From the NCBI GenBank assembly GCA_017524615.1, contig JAFXVJ010000042.1, positions 124,001 to 188,000 on the forward strand: 64,000 nt of DNA, written 5' to 3'. The position numbers were made by a program, and so were the translations under genes. Positions 27,206-36,443 of this stretch are shown here, piece after piece (within the stretch, counting starts at the first letter, position 1; the number at the start of each line of letters is the position of its first letter). The notes beneath the pieces are model-generated. The model did no database searches, was not told the DNA's origin, and was given only the letters and a program-made list of their open reading frames with translations. The stretch is from Clostridia bacterium (GTDB taxonomy: Bacteria > Bacillota > Clostridia > Christensenellales > Aristaeellaceae).

Positions 27206-29658
27206 TTTTTCTCCTCCGCCCCGCCGCTTTCAGCCGTTTCATCCTTCTGGGATATGATTTTCTGCAGCAGTTCCTTTTCCATTTCCTTGGTGGGGAGCGG
27301 CTCAAAATCCATCAGTTCATCGATGGCCACCACCTTGGCCGTGGGCGGGGGCGCCACTGTCTTCCAGGCGGCGGGCGTCTCCGGGGTCACCACCGGCGCC
27401 TTCATCCCGGCGGACAGTTCCACCGTGGGCAGTTCCCCCGCGCCTGTTTGCTGCACCACGACCGGGAAATCGCTGTCCAGGGCAGCTTCCTGCACCTCCA
27501 GATCAGGCTGCAGCGCGATTTTCGCCTGCAATTCATCCAGATCCGGATACTCGATCCGCTCGTGGAACACACCCAGCAATACCTGGGTGGCGGCGGCACA
27601 GATCCGGTCAATGTCCCGCAGGGTCAGGGGGCAGTCGTTCAATTGGCCGTCCTCCAATTTGCCACGCACCAGCTTTACGATGAATTCCTCAATGCCGTCG
27701 GTGGTTGGGTTCTTCATGGTGCGCACGGCAGCCTCAATGGTGTCGCACAGCATCACGATGGCCCCTTCCTTGGTCTGGGGATGGCGGCCGTCATAGCGGA
27801 AGGCGCTGATGTCAACGGGCTTGCCATCCGCCATCTGCAGGGCTTTGTGGTAGAAGAACATCACCGGCGTGTCCCCGTGGTGCTCGGCGATGATGTGCTG
27901 CACCGCCAAGGGCAGGCGATACTGCTTTGCCAGCGCCACGCCGTCCCGGGTGTGCGCGGTGACGATGGCGGCAGACACATAAGGATCGGTATGATCATGG
28001 GCATTAATGCCGCCCAGCTGGTTCTCCGCGAAAAACAGGGGCCGCTTCAATTTGCCGATATCATGATAATAGCCACCCACCCGGGCCAGCAGCGGATTGG
28101 CGCCGATGGCCTCCGCCGCGGCCTCCGCCAGGTTGGCTACGATGGTGGAATGGTGATAGGTGCCCGGCGCTTCCAGCAGCAGCCGGCGCAGCAGCGGATT
28201 GTTGGGATTGGAAAGCTCCATCAGCTTCATGGGCGTGGGCAGATTGAAAATGCCCTCCAGCAGCGGCTGCAGTCCAATGCACAGCAGCGTGGCCAGCAGC
28301 GACCCGCCCGATTTCCATGCGGCCGTGACCAGCGCGCCCTTCAGGCCGCTGTCGGTCATCAGGCCGATGGCAATGATGGCCGCGGCATCCACCGCGCTGG
28401 CCGTCAGGCCCGACAGAAGCACCCACAGCCTGGTGGTTTTCTGTTTCATCATCAGGGCTGCCACCGTGCCGGACAGCAGGCCCGTTACCAGCAGGATGGC
28501 CATGATCTCGGCATATTCCTCGCTGCCGCCCGCGGCCAGGGCCGCCACCAGCACCGTCAGCGCCATATTGCACACCAGGCCCGCACGCAAGCCCAGCAGC
28601 GCCGTCATCAGCAGCGCGCACAGGATCACCGGCACGAAATAAACGTTGGCCATCCGGGCTACCATGCTAAGCAACAGAGAAAGCACCAGCACCACAAACA
28701 TCAGCAGCAGCATGGGCGTGTCCTTGAGGATACCGCTGTCCATGCCCTTCCGCAGCAGCACCAGCATCACGCACATCACCAGCACCACCAGCAGCGCCGC
28801 GCCCAAGTAAATGGTCATGTCCACATCGCTGCCGCTGAGCAGCCCCAGGGTGGACAGCATGGCCAATTGGTTTTCCGTGATCCGGCCCTCGCCGCGGACT
28901 ACGATGTTCTGGCCCTGCTTGTACATCACCGGTTCAACCGCCTCCCGGGCGGCTTCCCGGGCGGCTTCGGTGGCCTCCTGGTCAATGAGCATATTGGCCC
29001 GCACGCAGGCATTCAGCACCGCCGGCACAATATTCTGGCCCAGCGGCACGGAGATGCGGTAGTTCACGATCTGCCGGATATTGCTGATGGCCGTGTTTTC
29101 CTGTCCTTCGGTCACGTGGCCCTGCATGGTGCTCTGCAGCGCGGCGTACAGCAGGGTGTAGGCATCCTCCAGATCCTGCTGGCTGGAACGAAGCAGCCAG
29201 GTGATCTGATAATCGCCAAGGGGCAGCAGCGTCAGCATTTCCCGGGCATACTGCAATTCTTCCTTGGTATAATTCCGGTTAGCGGAGGGATCGGGCAGCG
29301 TGGCGCCGTACTGGTGCACGGCCCGCAGCTGGGCGAAAATCTGATCGAAATCCGCCATCACCGCTTCGGTGACGCCCTCCTGAAAGCGATATGTGGGCGG
29401 CACCTGGGCCGCGGCTTCCTCGCGGCGCTGCTCCGTGCCCAGTTCATCCACCACATCCTTGGTGGCGGCGATGGTGCTGGGCGGCACCGTGCCCACCTGC
29501 AGATTATAGCGCACCGGCACGATGGCGATCACAAACAGCGCCACCACGGCAGCCACCCCGATCACCGAGATCAACAGCCGCGCCGCTTGGGCAGAACGGA
29601 TGTATTCCCCCAACCGCTCCCCAAAGCGCCTGCTCTTCTTCCCGGCCTTGCTTTTCAT
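27202..29658 (-). CDS. pgpH: PgpH-type 7TM-HD cyclic-di-AMP phosphodiesterase
   Basis: An 818-aa membrane protein. N-terminal membrane segment near residue 30, then a large extracellular 7TMR-HDED domain (to about 290), seven membrane helices (about 290-500), and a cytoplasmic HD domain with YHHSTIVANLAEAAAEAIG and GGYYHDIGKLKRP. Relatives hydrolyse the second messenger c-di-AMP, controlling turgor and wall homeostasis. The C-terminus extends about 100 residues past the HD domain into a proline- and acid-rich tail of unknown role. The start overlaps the phoH stop by four bases, and the end overlaps the next gene, so translation is coupled. Confidence 0.94.
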   Translation of the reverse strand: MKSKAGKKSRRFGERLGEYIRSAQAARLLISVIGVAAVVALFVIAIVPVRYNLQVGTVPPSTIAATKDVVDELGTEQRREEAAAQVPPTYRFQEGVTEAVMADFDQIFAQLRAVHQYGATLPDPSANRNYTKEELQYAREMLTLLPLGDYQITWLLRSSQQDLEDAYTLLYAALQSTMQGHVTEGQENTAISNIRQIVNYRISVPLGQNIVPAVLNACVRANMLIDQEATEAAREAAREAVEPVMYKQGQNIVVRGEGRITENQLAMLSTLGLLSGSDVDMTIYLGAALLVVLVMCVMLVLLRKGMDSGILKDTPMLLLMFVVLVLSLLLSMVARMANVYFVPVILCALLMTALLGLRAGLVCNMALTVLVAALAAGGSEEYAEIMAILLVTGLLSGTVAALMMKQKTTRLWVLLSGLTASAVDAAAIIAIGLMTDSGLKGALVTAAWKSGGSLLATLLCIGLQPLLEGIFNLPTPMKLMELSNPNNPLLRRLLLEAPGTYHHSTIVANLAEAAAEAIGANPLLARVGGYYHDIGKLKRPLFFAENQLGGINAHDHTDPYVSAAIVTAHTRDGVALAKQYRLPLAVQHIIAEHHGDTPVMFFYHKALQMADGKPVDISAFRYDGRHPQTKEGAIVMLCDTIEAAVRTMKNPTTDGIEEFIVKLVRGKLEDGQLNDCPLTLRDIDRICAAATQVLLGVFHERIEYPDLDELQAKIALQPDLEVQEAALDSDFPVVVQQTGAGELPTVELSAGMKAPVVTPETPAAWKTVAPPPTAKVVAIDELMDFEPLPTKEMEKELLQKIISQKDETAESGGAEEKK

Positions 29659-30614
29659 TCCGTTTTCCCTTCCTTTGCTTCATACGCCTCGTAGGCGCGC
29701 ACGATCCTCTGTACCAGTTCGTGACGCACCACGTCCTGAGCAGTCAATTCCACGATGTGGATGCCAGGCACATCCCGGAGCACCTCCACCGCTTCCGCCA
29801 GTCCGCTTTTTCGTCCCTTGGGCAGATCGACCTGCGACAGGTCGCCCGTAACGATGCAGCGGCTGGAAGCTCCCAGACGGGTCAAAAACATCTTCATTTG
29901 CTCAGGAGTGGTGTTCTGTGCCTCATCCAGAATGATGAAGGCGTCGGCCAGGGTGCGGCCCCGCATGAACGCCAGGGGTGCCACCTCCAGCGTGCCCCGC
30001 TCCTGCAGCCGCTGGTAGCTTTCCACGCCCATGATCTCATAAAGCGCATCATACAACGGGCGCAGGTAAGGATCCACCTTCTGGGTCATATCCCCGGGCA
30101 GAAAGCCCAGCCTTTCCCCCGCTTCCACGGCGGGCCGGGTGAGCACGATGCGCTCCACCTCTTTATTCTTCAGCGCCACCACCGCCATGGCCATGGCCAG
30201 ATAGGTTTTTCCCGTGCCGGCAGGGCCTACGGCGATGGTCAGTTCTCCCTGGCGCATGGCGTTCACATATTCCCGCTGGCCCAGGGTTTTGCATTGAATG
30301 CGGCGGCCCCGATGGGTGATGGCCACTACATCGCCAAAAATCTCTTCAATGTCCTGCAGCCTGCCTTCCCGGGCCAGCGCCACGGCATAACGGATGCGGG
30401 AGGGATCCACGATTTCACCCCGGCTCAGCATCTGAATCAGCTTTTCGATCACCTGCCCGGCCAGCTCCGCGTCCTCCTGATCCCCCTGGATATTCAATTC
30501 CTGGCCCCGCAGGGAAATCATCACGTTCAGTTCCTGCTCCAGCACCGCCACATTGCGGTCGTTCATGCCAAAAAGGGACAGATAGGATTCCATGTTTTCA
30601 AGTGTCAGCTGCAA
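29655..30614 (-). CDS. phoH: PhoH-like ATPase
   Basis: A 319-aa RNA-associated P-loop ATPase. Walker A GPAGTGKT (130-137), Walker B AFIILDEAQN near 230, and the helicase-like VTGDLSQVDLP. The start is taken as TTG at 30614, with AGGAG 12 bases upstream, because the N-terminus LTLENMESYLSLFGMNDRNV then matches the family; an internal ATG at 30593 has no ribosome binding site. It lies 49 bases after yqfD and overlaps pgpH by four. The gene order matches Bacillus yqfC-yqfD-phoH-yqfF. Confidence 0.93.
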   Translation of the reverse strand: MQLTLENMESYLSLFGMNDRNVAVLEQELNVMISLRGQELNIQGDQEDAELAGQVIEKLIQMLSRGEIVDPSRIRYAVALAREGRLQDIEEIFGDVVAITHRGRRIQCKTLGQREYVNAMRQGELTIAVGPAGTGKTYLAMAMAVVALKNKEVERIVLTRPAVEAGERLGFLPGDMTQKVDPYLRPLYDALYEIMGVESYQRLQERGTLEVAPLAFMRGRTLADAFIILDEAQNTTPEQMKMFLTRLGASSRCIVTGDLSQVDLPKGRKSGLAEAVEVLRDVPGIHIVELTAQDVVRHELVQRIVRAYEAYEAKEGKTE

Positions 30615-30663
30615 TCAATCATGCATCTCCTTTGGTGGGTTTCCTGAAGGGACGGCCAGGCCG

Positions 30664-31818
30664 TCACGGACCATCTTCCGTCTGCCGGTACCGGGCGATA
30701 TCGCGCCGGACCTCAGCGGTAGCCGTCACTGTCATAGTATCTTCTTCTATCATACTGAAATTGATCCATTTGTCAACTATTTCATCGGTAATCAATGCCT
30801 GCCGCAGGGTGAAATCGGCGGCCCGGGCGCCTTCCTGTTTCACTTCCTCCAAGCTGCGCCGCTGCTTTTCCAGATATACCTCGCTGAATTCATCCCGTAT
30901 CGCGCTTACCGGCAGCCAAACGCCGCCCACCGGGAATTCGGTCCTCTTCCGGTCCCAGGTGAGATTGTCGGGGGCCTCCGTGGGGCTCCACGAAAAAAAA
31001 GGCGTCACGATCACCCTCCGTCCGGCTGTCCGCCCCGTGGAGTGAGAGGCATATTCGATGAGCGGCAGCCGGCAGCTGACGCTGACCCACACCCGGGCCA
31101 TTGCCTCGCCCCGGGCCTTCACAGGCACTGCCGTGCCGTCCGCTCCCCTTTCTTCCCCCCGGATCAGCACCTGGCCTGCCCGGACGAAATCCCCCGCCCG
31201 GACTGCCGGCGTGCCTGCGAAGGCGGTCAGACGCAGCAGGCAGCCATCCTCCGCCGCCACCACATCTCCGTTTTTCCCGGCCGTTTCCACCTGCGGCGGC
31301 GGGACGCCCTCCTCCAAACGCACCCGCAGGGCCACGCCGGCCCATTCCACCTGCACCCACTGTACCCGGGGAAAGCGCCATTCCAGCTGATCCCGCAGGG
31401 CGGACGGATGCACCTGGGATCGGCGGATGCCCGGCACGATTCCCCATTCCTCCAGGCAGGCCCTCACTTCCCCTTCATACGCCCCAGCGTTCTCGATGCG
31501 CACCTGCCACACGAACCCCAAGGCATACACCATCAGCGCCACGCACACCGCGGCGCCCAGCAGCAGTCCCCATCGCCTTCCCAGCAGCCGGGCCCATTTG
31601 AGCAGCCCCACCGGCCGGTACTCCTCCGCCCGGTAGCCCTTCTCCCGTGCCAGGGCTGTCAGGGAAGCCGCGGCCTCCGGCGTGCATTCCACCGTCACCG
31701 ACCGGTTTCTTCCGCGTTTTACGCGCTTCAGGCGGATGCCCTTGTTCCATCCCTGATTCAGCAGCTTCTCCACGCCCAGCCCGGACAGGCGCAGCCGTAC
31801 CCGAAAGCCCCCGTTCAC
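30664..31818 (-). CDS. yqfD: Sporulation protein YqfD
   Basis: A 384-aa protein with one membrane helix (about 85-105: LLLGAAVCVALMVYALGFVW) and a mainly extracytoplasmic C-terminal region. YqfD is made in the mother cell and needed for efficient sporulation in Bacillus; its biochemical role is unclear. The start is GTG at 31818, which overlaps the yqfC stop (GTGA), so the two are translationally coupled. The adjoining gene order is the main support for the name, together with the domain pattern (TAVRAGDFVRAGQVLIRGEE, IEYASHSTGRT). Confidence 0.93.
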   Translation of the reverse strand: MNGGFRVRLRLSGLGVEKLLNQGWNKGIRLKRVKRGRNRSVTVECTPEAAASLTALAREKGYRAEEYRPVGLLKWARLLGRRWGLLLGAAVCVALMVYALGFVWQVRIENAGAYEGEVRACLEEWGIVPGIRRSQVHPSALRDQLEWRFPRVQWVQVEWAGVALRVRLEEGVPPPQVETAGKNGDVVAAEDGCLLRLTAFAGTPAVRAGDFVRAGQVLIRGEERGADGTAVPVKARGEAMARVWVSVSCRLPLIEYASHSTGRTAGRRVIVTPFFSWSPTEAPDNLTWDRKRTEFPVGGVWLPVSAIRDEFSEVYLEKQRRSLEEVKQEGARAADFTLRQALITDEIVDKWINFSMIEEDTMTVTATAEVRRDIARYRQTEDGP

Positions 31819-32069
31819 GCGCCGTCCCCACCGTACTGCACGCCGTCCACCCGGCCCCGGATCAGCATGTCCTGTACGCCGAAATAATCAATGGTCAGGT
31901 TTTCCCCCATTACCTGCAGCATACCCGCCCCGGTGCGCACACGGATATTCCCTGTCTCATAGGAAAACAGGCCCTCATGGCCCTCCAGCAGCACCTCATC
32001 CCGTCCCGTGATCACCAGCCTGGGCTGGCCCTGCGTGATTTCCGGCGGCAGCCAATCCCGCTTATGCAT
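31815..32069 (-). CDS. yqfC: YabP/YqfC family sporulation protein
   Basis: An 84-aa protein of the YabP/YqfC family (PRLVITGRDEVLLEGHEGL, IRVRTGAGMLQVMGENLTI, GVQDMLIRGRVDGVQY). It is produced under SigE in the mother cell of sporulating relatives. ATG at 32069 follows GAGGTG by 6 bases; the long upstream extension of the frame crosses a terminator and is not coding. A CATATACT at 32094-32087 would suit a SigE -10 box, but I see no convincing -35. It heads the operon down to era. Confidence 0.9.
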   Translation of the reverse strand: MHKRDWLPPEITQGQPRLVITGRDEVLLEGHEGLFSYETGNIRVRTGAGMLQVMGENLTIDYFGVQDMLIRGRVDGVQYGGDGA

Positions 32070-32100
32070 CGCATTCACCTCGCGGCAGTATATGCTGATT

Positions 32101-32147
32101 CGCCGGAAAAAAAGAACGGGAGGAACGGCCAAATGCCATTCCTCCCG
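32101..32147 (-). terminator. Intrinsic terminator upstream of yqfC
   Basis: On the minus strand CGGGAGGAA (32147-32139) pairs with TTCCTCCCG (32125-32117), with GGC/GCC inside, followed by TTCTTTTTTT. It separates the HPr-like gene from the yqfC operon. Confidence 0.85.
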
Positions 32148-32413
32148 CCCAAAAGCGCAAATCCGCGTGATTTGAGATTTGATGAAGCGTCTACAAGCAT
32201 ACCGGGCCCTTTCATTCCGGCCAAGCCGGATGAAATGCAAGTCAGCGCCGCTCCGTCGACCGGAGCGGAAAAGCCGGCAGGCTGCAAAGCTTCCGTCAGG
32301 ATTCAGGGAATGTTTCCAAATACCATGCGCACGTTCCGGCGCATTCCGCAGCGGTTCCAAGGCAGAAAGCCGCGGCAAACGCCTCGCGCCGGATTCAGAA
32401 ACACGCCGCAGGA
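32148..32413. other. Non-coding gap with a degenerate relative of the 165-bp repeat
   Basis: No gene is supported here. GGCCAAGCCGGATGAA, then GTCGACCGGAGCGGAAAAG (about 32218-32275), resembles the conserved core of the repeats at 42568 and 56668 (GGCTAAGCTGAATGAAGGG...TTGACCGG...GCGGAAAAG). The terminal inverted repeats are not recognisable, so this is at best a decayed copy. Confidence 0.3.
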
Positions 32414-32641
32414 TCAGATGGTGAACTGCTGGATATCCGCCACCAGATCGTCGCAATTGTCGTCATACACATCCAAAGTGATGGGCTTGCTCAGATCCAG
32501 GGAAAAAATGCCCAGGATGGATTTTGCATCCACCACATGGCGTCCCGCGCGCAGATCCACTTCATAGGGATACCGATTAACGGTATTGACGAAGGTTTTC
32601 ACCTCTTCAGCGAAGCTCAGCTTGATCGGAATAGATTTCAT
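32414..32641 (-). CDS. HPr-like protein without the active-site histidine
   Basis: A 75-aa protein with the HPr fold pattern in its second half (VDAKSILGIFSLDLSKPITLDVYDD), including a serine at the position of the HPr kinase site (AKSILGI). At the place of the phosphorylated His15 region of HPr it has FAEEVKTFV, with no His, so it cannot carry phosphate from PEP in the usual way. Similar His-less forms are common in Clostridia and may be regulatory, like Crh. ATG at 32641 follows GGAGGAGGTG at 9 bases. It has its own promoter and terminator-bounded unit. Confidence 0.82.
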   Translation of the reverse strand: MKSIPIKLSFAEEVKTFVNTVNRYPYEVDLRAGRHVVDAKSILGIFSLDLSKPITLDVYDDNCDDLVADIQQFTI

Positions 32642-32673
32642 GAAACAACGCACCTCCTCCACAAACTACTGAC

Positions 32674-32702
32674 AGTATATCGCAAAACTTCACAAATTGC
32701 AA
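32674..32702 (-). promoter_or_regulatory. Promoter of the HPr-like gene
   Basis: TTGCAA (32702-32697), 17 bases, TATACT (32679-32674) on the minus strand, 32 bases before the start codon. Confidence 0.72.
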
Positions 32703-32718
32703 TGGAAAACCGGCACAT

Positions 32719-34170
32719 TTAGCTCAACTTTTCCAGGGATTCTTTCATGCGCCGTATCGTTTCATCCTTTCCCAGCAGATAAGCGATTTCAAACGCGCCG
32801 CCGGGGGTGGATTCCTGGCCGGAAATGGCGATGCGCATCGGCCAGAGCACCGCGCCGTTCTTTTTGCCCCATTCGGGGATCTTCGCCATCACCGCGTCGT
32901 GAATGCTCTGCTCCGTCCAGTCGGATACGCCCTCCAGCACGGGCAGCAGCAGGGGCAGCACTTCTTTCGCCACATTCTCATCGCTCTTCTGCTTCTTGTT
33001 GAAGAAAATGGCGGTGTCATAATCCGGCATTTCGGCCAGGAAAGCGATCTTTTCCGGGATGCGGCTGAAAATGTCCGTGCGGCTCTGCATGAGTTCCGCC
33101 AATCGGCGGTAATCCATGCCCTTGCCAGCCAGCGCTTTGTCAAACCAGGGCGTCGCCATCTCCAGATACCTGTCAAAATCCATTTTCTGCACGTACTGGC
33201 TGTTCATCCATTCCAGCTTCGTCACATCGAAAATGCCCGGGGACTTGTTCAGGTGCCTCACGTCAAAGGCCTGCACCAGCTCGTCCATGGTGAAAAACTC
33301 CTGGTCCGTGCCGGGGTTCCAGCCCACCAGCGCCAGATAATTCACCAGCGCTTCCGTCAGGAAGCCCTTCCGGATGAAATCGCTGTAATAGGCGTCCCCG
33401 TCCCGCTTGGACAGCTTGTGCTGGGCGTCCCGCATGACGGTGGTCAGGTGGATATACTGGGGGATCTCCCAGCCGAAAGCGCTGTACAGGAAATTGTACC
33501 GGGGCGTGGAGCTTAAATACTCCATGCCGCGGATCACGTGGGTGATGCCCATCAGGTGGTCGTCGATCACGTTGGCGAAATTGTAGGTAGGCATGCCGTC
33601 CTGCTTGATCAGCACCATATCGTCCATGCAGTCGCTGTTGGGGAAGCTCATGTCCCCGAACACCAGATCATGATAAGTGCTGACGCCCTCGGTGGGCGCG
33701 TTCATGCGGATCACGTAGGGAACGCCCGCGTCCAATTTAGCCTGCACTTCCTCCCTGGACAGGTTCAGGCAGTGCTTGTCGTACTTGAACACTTCACCCC
33801 TGGCTTCCGCCGCGGCCCGGCGCTCTTCGATCTCTTCCTTGGTGCAGAAGCAGTAATAGGCCGCGCCTTTTTCCACCAGCTCCCGGGCGTAGGGCAGATA
33901 CAGGCTCTTGCGCTCGCTCTGGATGTAGGGGCCATAGTCGCCGCCGATATCCGGGCCTTCGTCCCACAGGATGCCGCAGTCCCGGAGGGTGTCGTAGATC
34001 ACTTCCGTCGCGCCCTCCACAAAGCGCTCCTGGTCCGTGTCCTCGATGCGCAGGATGAATTTGCCGCCGTTCTTCTTGGCGAACAGGTAAGCGTAAAGCG
34101 CCGTGCGCACGCCGCCCAGGTGCATGAAGCCCGTGGGCGACGGGGCAAAGCGGGTGCGAACTTGATTCAT
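32719..34170 (-). CDS. gltX: Glutamyl-tRNA synthetase
   Basis: Class I synthetase that charges tRNA-Glu. The 483-aa protein shows the HIGH-type motif in APSPTGFMHLGG (residues 9-20), the KMSKS-type KLSKRDGD, and the C-terminal anticodon-binding domain. ATG at 34170 has a perfect AAAGGAGG upstream; the extension to 34215 is not supported. No T-box was seen in the 145-base gap upstream, which holds only a 7-bp hairpin GCACGCC/GGCGTGC (34239-34265) without a T tract. A true glnS is also present, so this enzyme need not misacylate tRNA-Gln. Confidence 0.96.
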   Translation of the reverse strand: MNQVRTRFAPSPTGFMHLGGVRTALYAYLFAKKNGGKFILRIEDTDQERFVEGATEVIYDTLRDCGILWDEGPDIGGDYGPYIQSERKSLYLPYARELVEKGAAYYCFCTKEEIEERRAAAEARGEVFKYDKHCLNLSREEVQAKLDAGVPYVIRMNAPTEGVSTYHDLVFGDMSFPNSDCMDDMVLIKQDGMPTYNFANVIDDHLMGITHVIRGMEYLSSTPRYNFLYSAFGWEIPQYIHLTTVMRDAQHKLSKRDGDAYYSDFIRKGFLTEALVNYLALVGWNPGTDQEFFTMDELVQAFDVRHLNKSPGIFDVTKLEWMNSQYVQKMDFDRYLEMATPWFDKALAGKGMDYRRLAELMQSRTDIFSRIPEKIAFLAEMPDYDTAIFFNKKQKSDENVAKEVLPLLLPVLEGVSDWTEQSIHDAVMAKIPEWGKKNGAVLWPMRIAISGQESTPGGAFEIAYLLGKDETIRRMKESLEKLS

Positions 34171-34315
34171 AAAAAGTACCTCCTTTAATATGTGAGGAAA
34201 GGGCTTTTGAGGCAAAACCTATACAATTAGGCATTGTCGCACGCCTTCCCTTTCGGTCGGCGTGCTCTGTGCCTCATTGGGCCTCCTTCGCGCTCCTTCT
34301 GAAAACCATCCTGAA

Positions 34316-34750
34316 TTATGGGATTTGGAACCAGTATACCGTATCCTTGCCCTGGGATTCTGCCATCGTTTCCCCGCCAGCTTTCCGATAGAGCGCGTTG
34401 GCCCCGTCGTTGTTTTGATAGCAGCTCAGGAACATTTTGCAGATATGCTCCGTTTCGCAGGCTTCCCGAAGCTTTTCCATCAGCTGGCTTCCGATCCCCT
34501 GACGCTGAAACGCATCCAGGACGCCCACCTCATGGATATACAGCATTTTCCGTTGGGTATTCAGTCTTTGCAGGGCATAGCCATAAGCAAAGCCGATGAT
34601 CCTTCGGTCCTCCACCGCCGCGAACAGCCAGCAATCCGGATCGCAAAGAAACGCCCGCAGGCTGCTTTCCTCCGCAAAGCCTTCCCGGAAATCCCGGTTC
34701 ATGACCATCGCCATGGCCAAATCGTCGATTGACAGTCTTCTGTATTCCAT
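34316..34750 (-). CDS. GNAT-family N-acetyltransferase
   Basis: A 144-aa acetyltransferase with the acetyl-CoA binding signature of the family, VGVLDAFQRQGIGSQLMEKLREAC, and the following beta-strand and ALYRKAGG. The SLRAFLCDPDCWLFAAVEDRRIIGFAYGYAL portion resembles the aminoglycoside AAC(3)-I group in layout, but that alone does not support a resistance role. ATG at 34750 lies one base after the glnS stop codon, so it is probably co-transcribed and translationally coupled with glnS. Substrate unknown. Confidence 0.85.
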   Translation of the reverse strand: MEYRRLSIDDLAMAMVMNRDFREGFAEESSLRAFLCDPDCWLFAAVEDRRIIGFAYGYALQRLNTQRKMLYIHEVGVLDAFQRQGIGSQLMEKLREACETEHICKMFLSCYQNNDGANALYRKAGGETMAESQGKDTVYWFQIP

Positions 34751-34751
34751 G

Positions 34752-36443
34752 TTACTTCTGGGGCTTATAGCTGTCCTTCAGGCTGACCACCCGGTTATAG
34801 ACGCTCTTTTCTTCCGTGGAATCCTTGTCCTTGCAGAAGTAGCCCATGCGCAGGAACTGGAAGGTGTCGCCCACCTTGGCGCTCACCAGGGTATGCTCGC
34901 AGTAGCCATTGACCACTTCCAGGGAATTGGGGTTCACGAAGGCGGTCACATCCTTCTTTTCCTCGGCGGAGGCGGTGTCCCACGCTTCGGTCATCAGCTG
35001 ATCGTACAGCCGGGCCTCGAAGGCGGAGCAATCATTGGCGTCCACCCAGTGGATGGTGCCCTTTACCTTGCGGTTGGCCCCTTCCGAGCCGGAACGGGAG
35101 GACAGGTCGATGGAGCATTCGATATGATCGATTTCGCCCGCTTCGTTCTTCACGACTTTTTCGCATTTGATGATATACGCACCCTTGAGGCGCACTTCGC
35201 CGTCGGGCTTCAGGCGGAAGAACTTTTTGGGGGGAACCTCCTCGAAGTCCTCTTTTTCGATCCAGATTTCCTTGCTGATGGTCACCTGCCGCTCGCCCAT
35301 TTCGGGGTGGTCGGGATGGTTTTCCATGGTGAGGGTATCCGTCCAGGCGTCTGGCACGTTGGTCAGCACCACTTTCACCGGGTTCAGCACGGCCATGACC
35401 CGGGGTGCGGAATCGCCCAGGGCGTCCCGCACGCAGGCGTCCAGCATCTGCACGTCCACGGTGGAGTCGGCCTTGGCCAGGCCCACCTGCTCCACAAAAT
35501 TGCGGATGGCGCTGCCGGGATAGCCGCGGCGGCGCATGGCGGTGAGGGTGGGCATGCGGGGATCGTCCCAGCCGGTGACGAAGCCTTCCTCCACCAGGCG
35601 GCGCAGATGGCGCTTGCTCATGACGGTGCGCGTAATGTTCAGCCGGGCAAACTCGATCTGCCGGGGGCCGAAATAGCCCTTGCCGTCGCCCGCTCGGAAG
35701 CCGGCCTTTTCCACGAACCAGTCGTACAGCGGCCGGTGATCCTCAAACTCCAGGGAGCAGAGGGAATAGGTGATGCCCTCGAAGGCGTCGGACAGGGGAT
35801 GGGCAAAATCGTACATGGGATAGATGCACCAGGTGTTGCCCGTGCGCCAGTGTTCCTTATAGAGGATGCGGTACATGGCGGGGTCCCGCATGTTCATGTT
35901 GGGCGACGCCATGTCGATCTTCGCCCGGAGGATATACCGCCCCTCCGGGAATTCGCCGGCCTTCATGCGGCGGAACAGGGAAAGGCTTTCCTCCGCCGGG
36001 CGGTCCCGCCAGGGGGAGTTTTTGCCGGGAGCGGTCAGGGTGCCGCGGTATTCGCGCATTTCGTCGGCGCTCAGCTCGTCCACGTAGGCCAGGCCCCGCC
36101 GGATGAAATCCTCGGCGATATCGTACAGCCGCTGATAATAATCGCTGGCGTAATACAGCCCGCCCGTCCAGTGGAAGCCCAGCCATTCGATGTCCCGCTT
36201 GATGGCCTCGGCGTACTCGTTGTCTTCCTTGGCGGGGTTGGTATCGTCAAAGCGCAGATTGCAAAGGCCGCCGTACTTTTCGGCGGTGCCAAAATCCGTC
36301 ACCAGGGCCTTGCAGTGACCGATGTGCGGATACCCGTTGGGTTCCGGAGGAAAACGGGTGTGCACTTGCTGGGCCCGCCCCTCCCGCAGATCCTGATCGA
36401 TGGCGTCCCAAATGAAATTGGTGCGTGCATTCTCGTTTTCCAT
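34752..36443 (-). CDS. glnS: Glutaminyl-tRNA synthetase
   Basis: Charges tRNA-Gln directly. The 563-aa protein has PPEPNGYPHIGHCKA with the HIGH motif at 40-43, the KMSKS-type VMSKRHLRRL, and the long GlnRS-type C-terminal anticodon-binding beta-barrels. FPPEPNG with NLRFDDTNP is specific to GlnRS rather than bacterial GluRS. ATG follows GGAGGAAGCGCC. Many Firmicutes lack this enzyme and use the GatCAB amidation route, so its presence beside gltX is notable. It heads an operon with the GNAT gene, behind its own promoter. Confidence 0.96.
   Translation of the reverse strand: MENENARTNFIWDAIDQDLREGRAQQVHTRFPPEPNGYPHIGHCKALVTDFGTAEKYGGLCNLRFDDTNPAKEDNEYAEAIKRDIEWLGFHWTGGLYYASDYYQRLYDIAEDFIRRGLAYVDELSADEMREYRGTLTAPGKNSPWRDRPAEESLSLFRRMKAGEFPEGRYILRAKIDMASPNMNMRDPAMYRILYKEHWRTGNTWCIYPMYDFAHPLSDAFEGITYSLCSLEFEDHRPLYDWFVEKAGFRAGDGKGYFGPRQIEFARLNITRTVMSKRHLRRLVEEGFVTGWDDPRMPTLTAMRRRGYPGSAIRNFVEQVGLAKADSTVDVQMLDACVRDALGDSAPRVMAVLNPVKVVLTNVPDAWTDTLTMENHPDHPEMGERQVTISKEIWIEKEDFEEVPPKKFFRLKPDGEVRLKGAYIIKCEKVVKNEAGEIDHIECSIDLSSRSGSEGANRKVKGTIHWVDANDCSAFEARLYDQLMTEAWDTASAEEKKDVTAFVNPNSLEVVNGYCEHTLVSAKVGDTFQFLRMGYFCKDKDSTEEKSVYNRVVSLKDSYKPQK

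Noticed and set aside
32069..32456. Long N-terminal extension of yqfC
   Set aside because: The frame crosses an intrinsic terminator and a non-coding gap; the short 84-aa form starts after a clear GAGGTG.
34316..34750. Aminoglycoside acetyltransferase resistance gene
   Set aside because: The layout recalls AAC(3)-I, but the key features are common to many GNAT proteins and the context is a tRNA synthetase operon.
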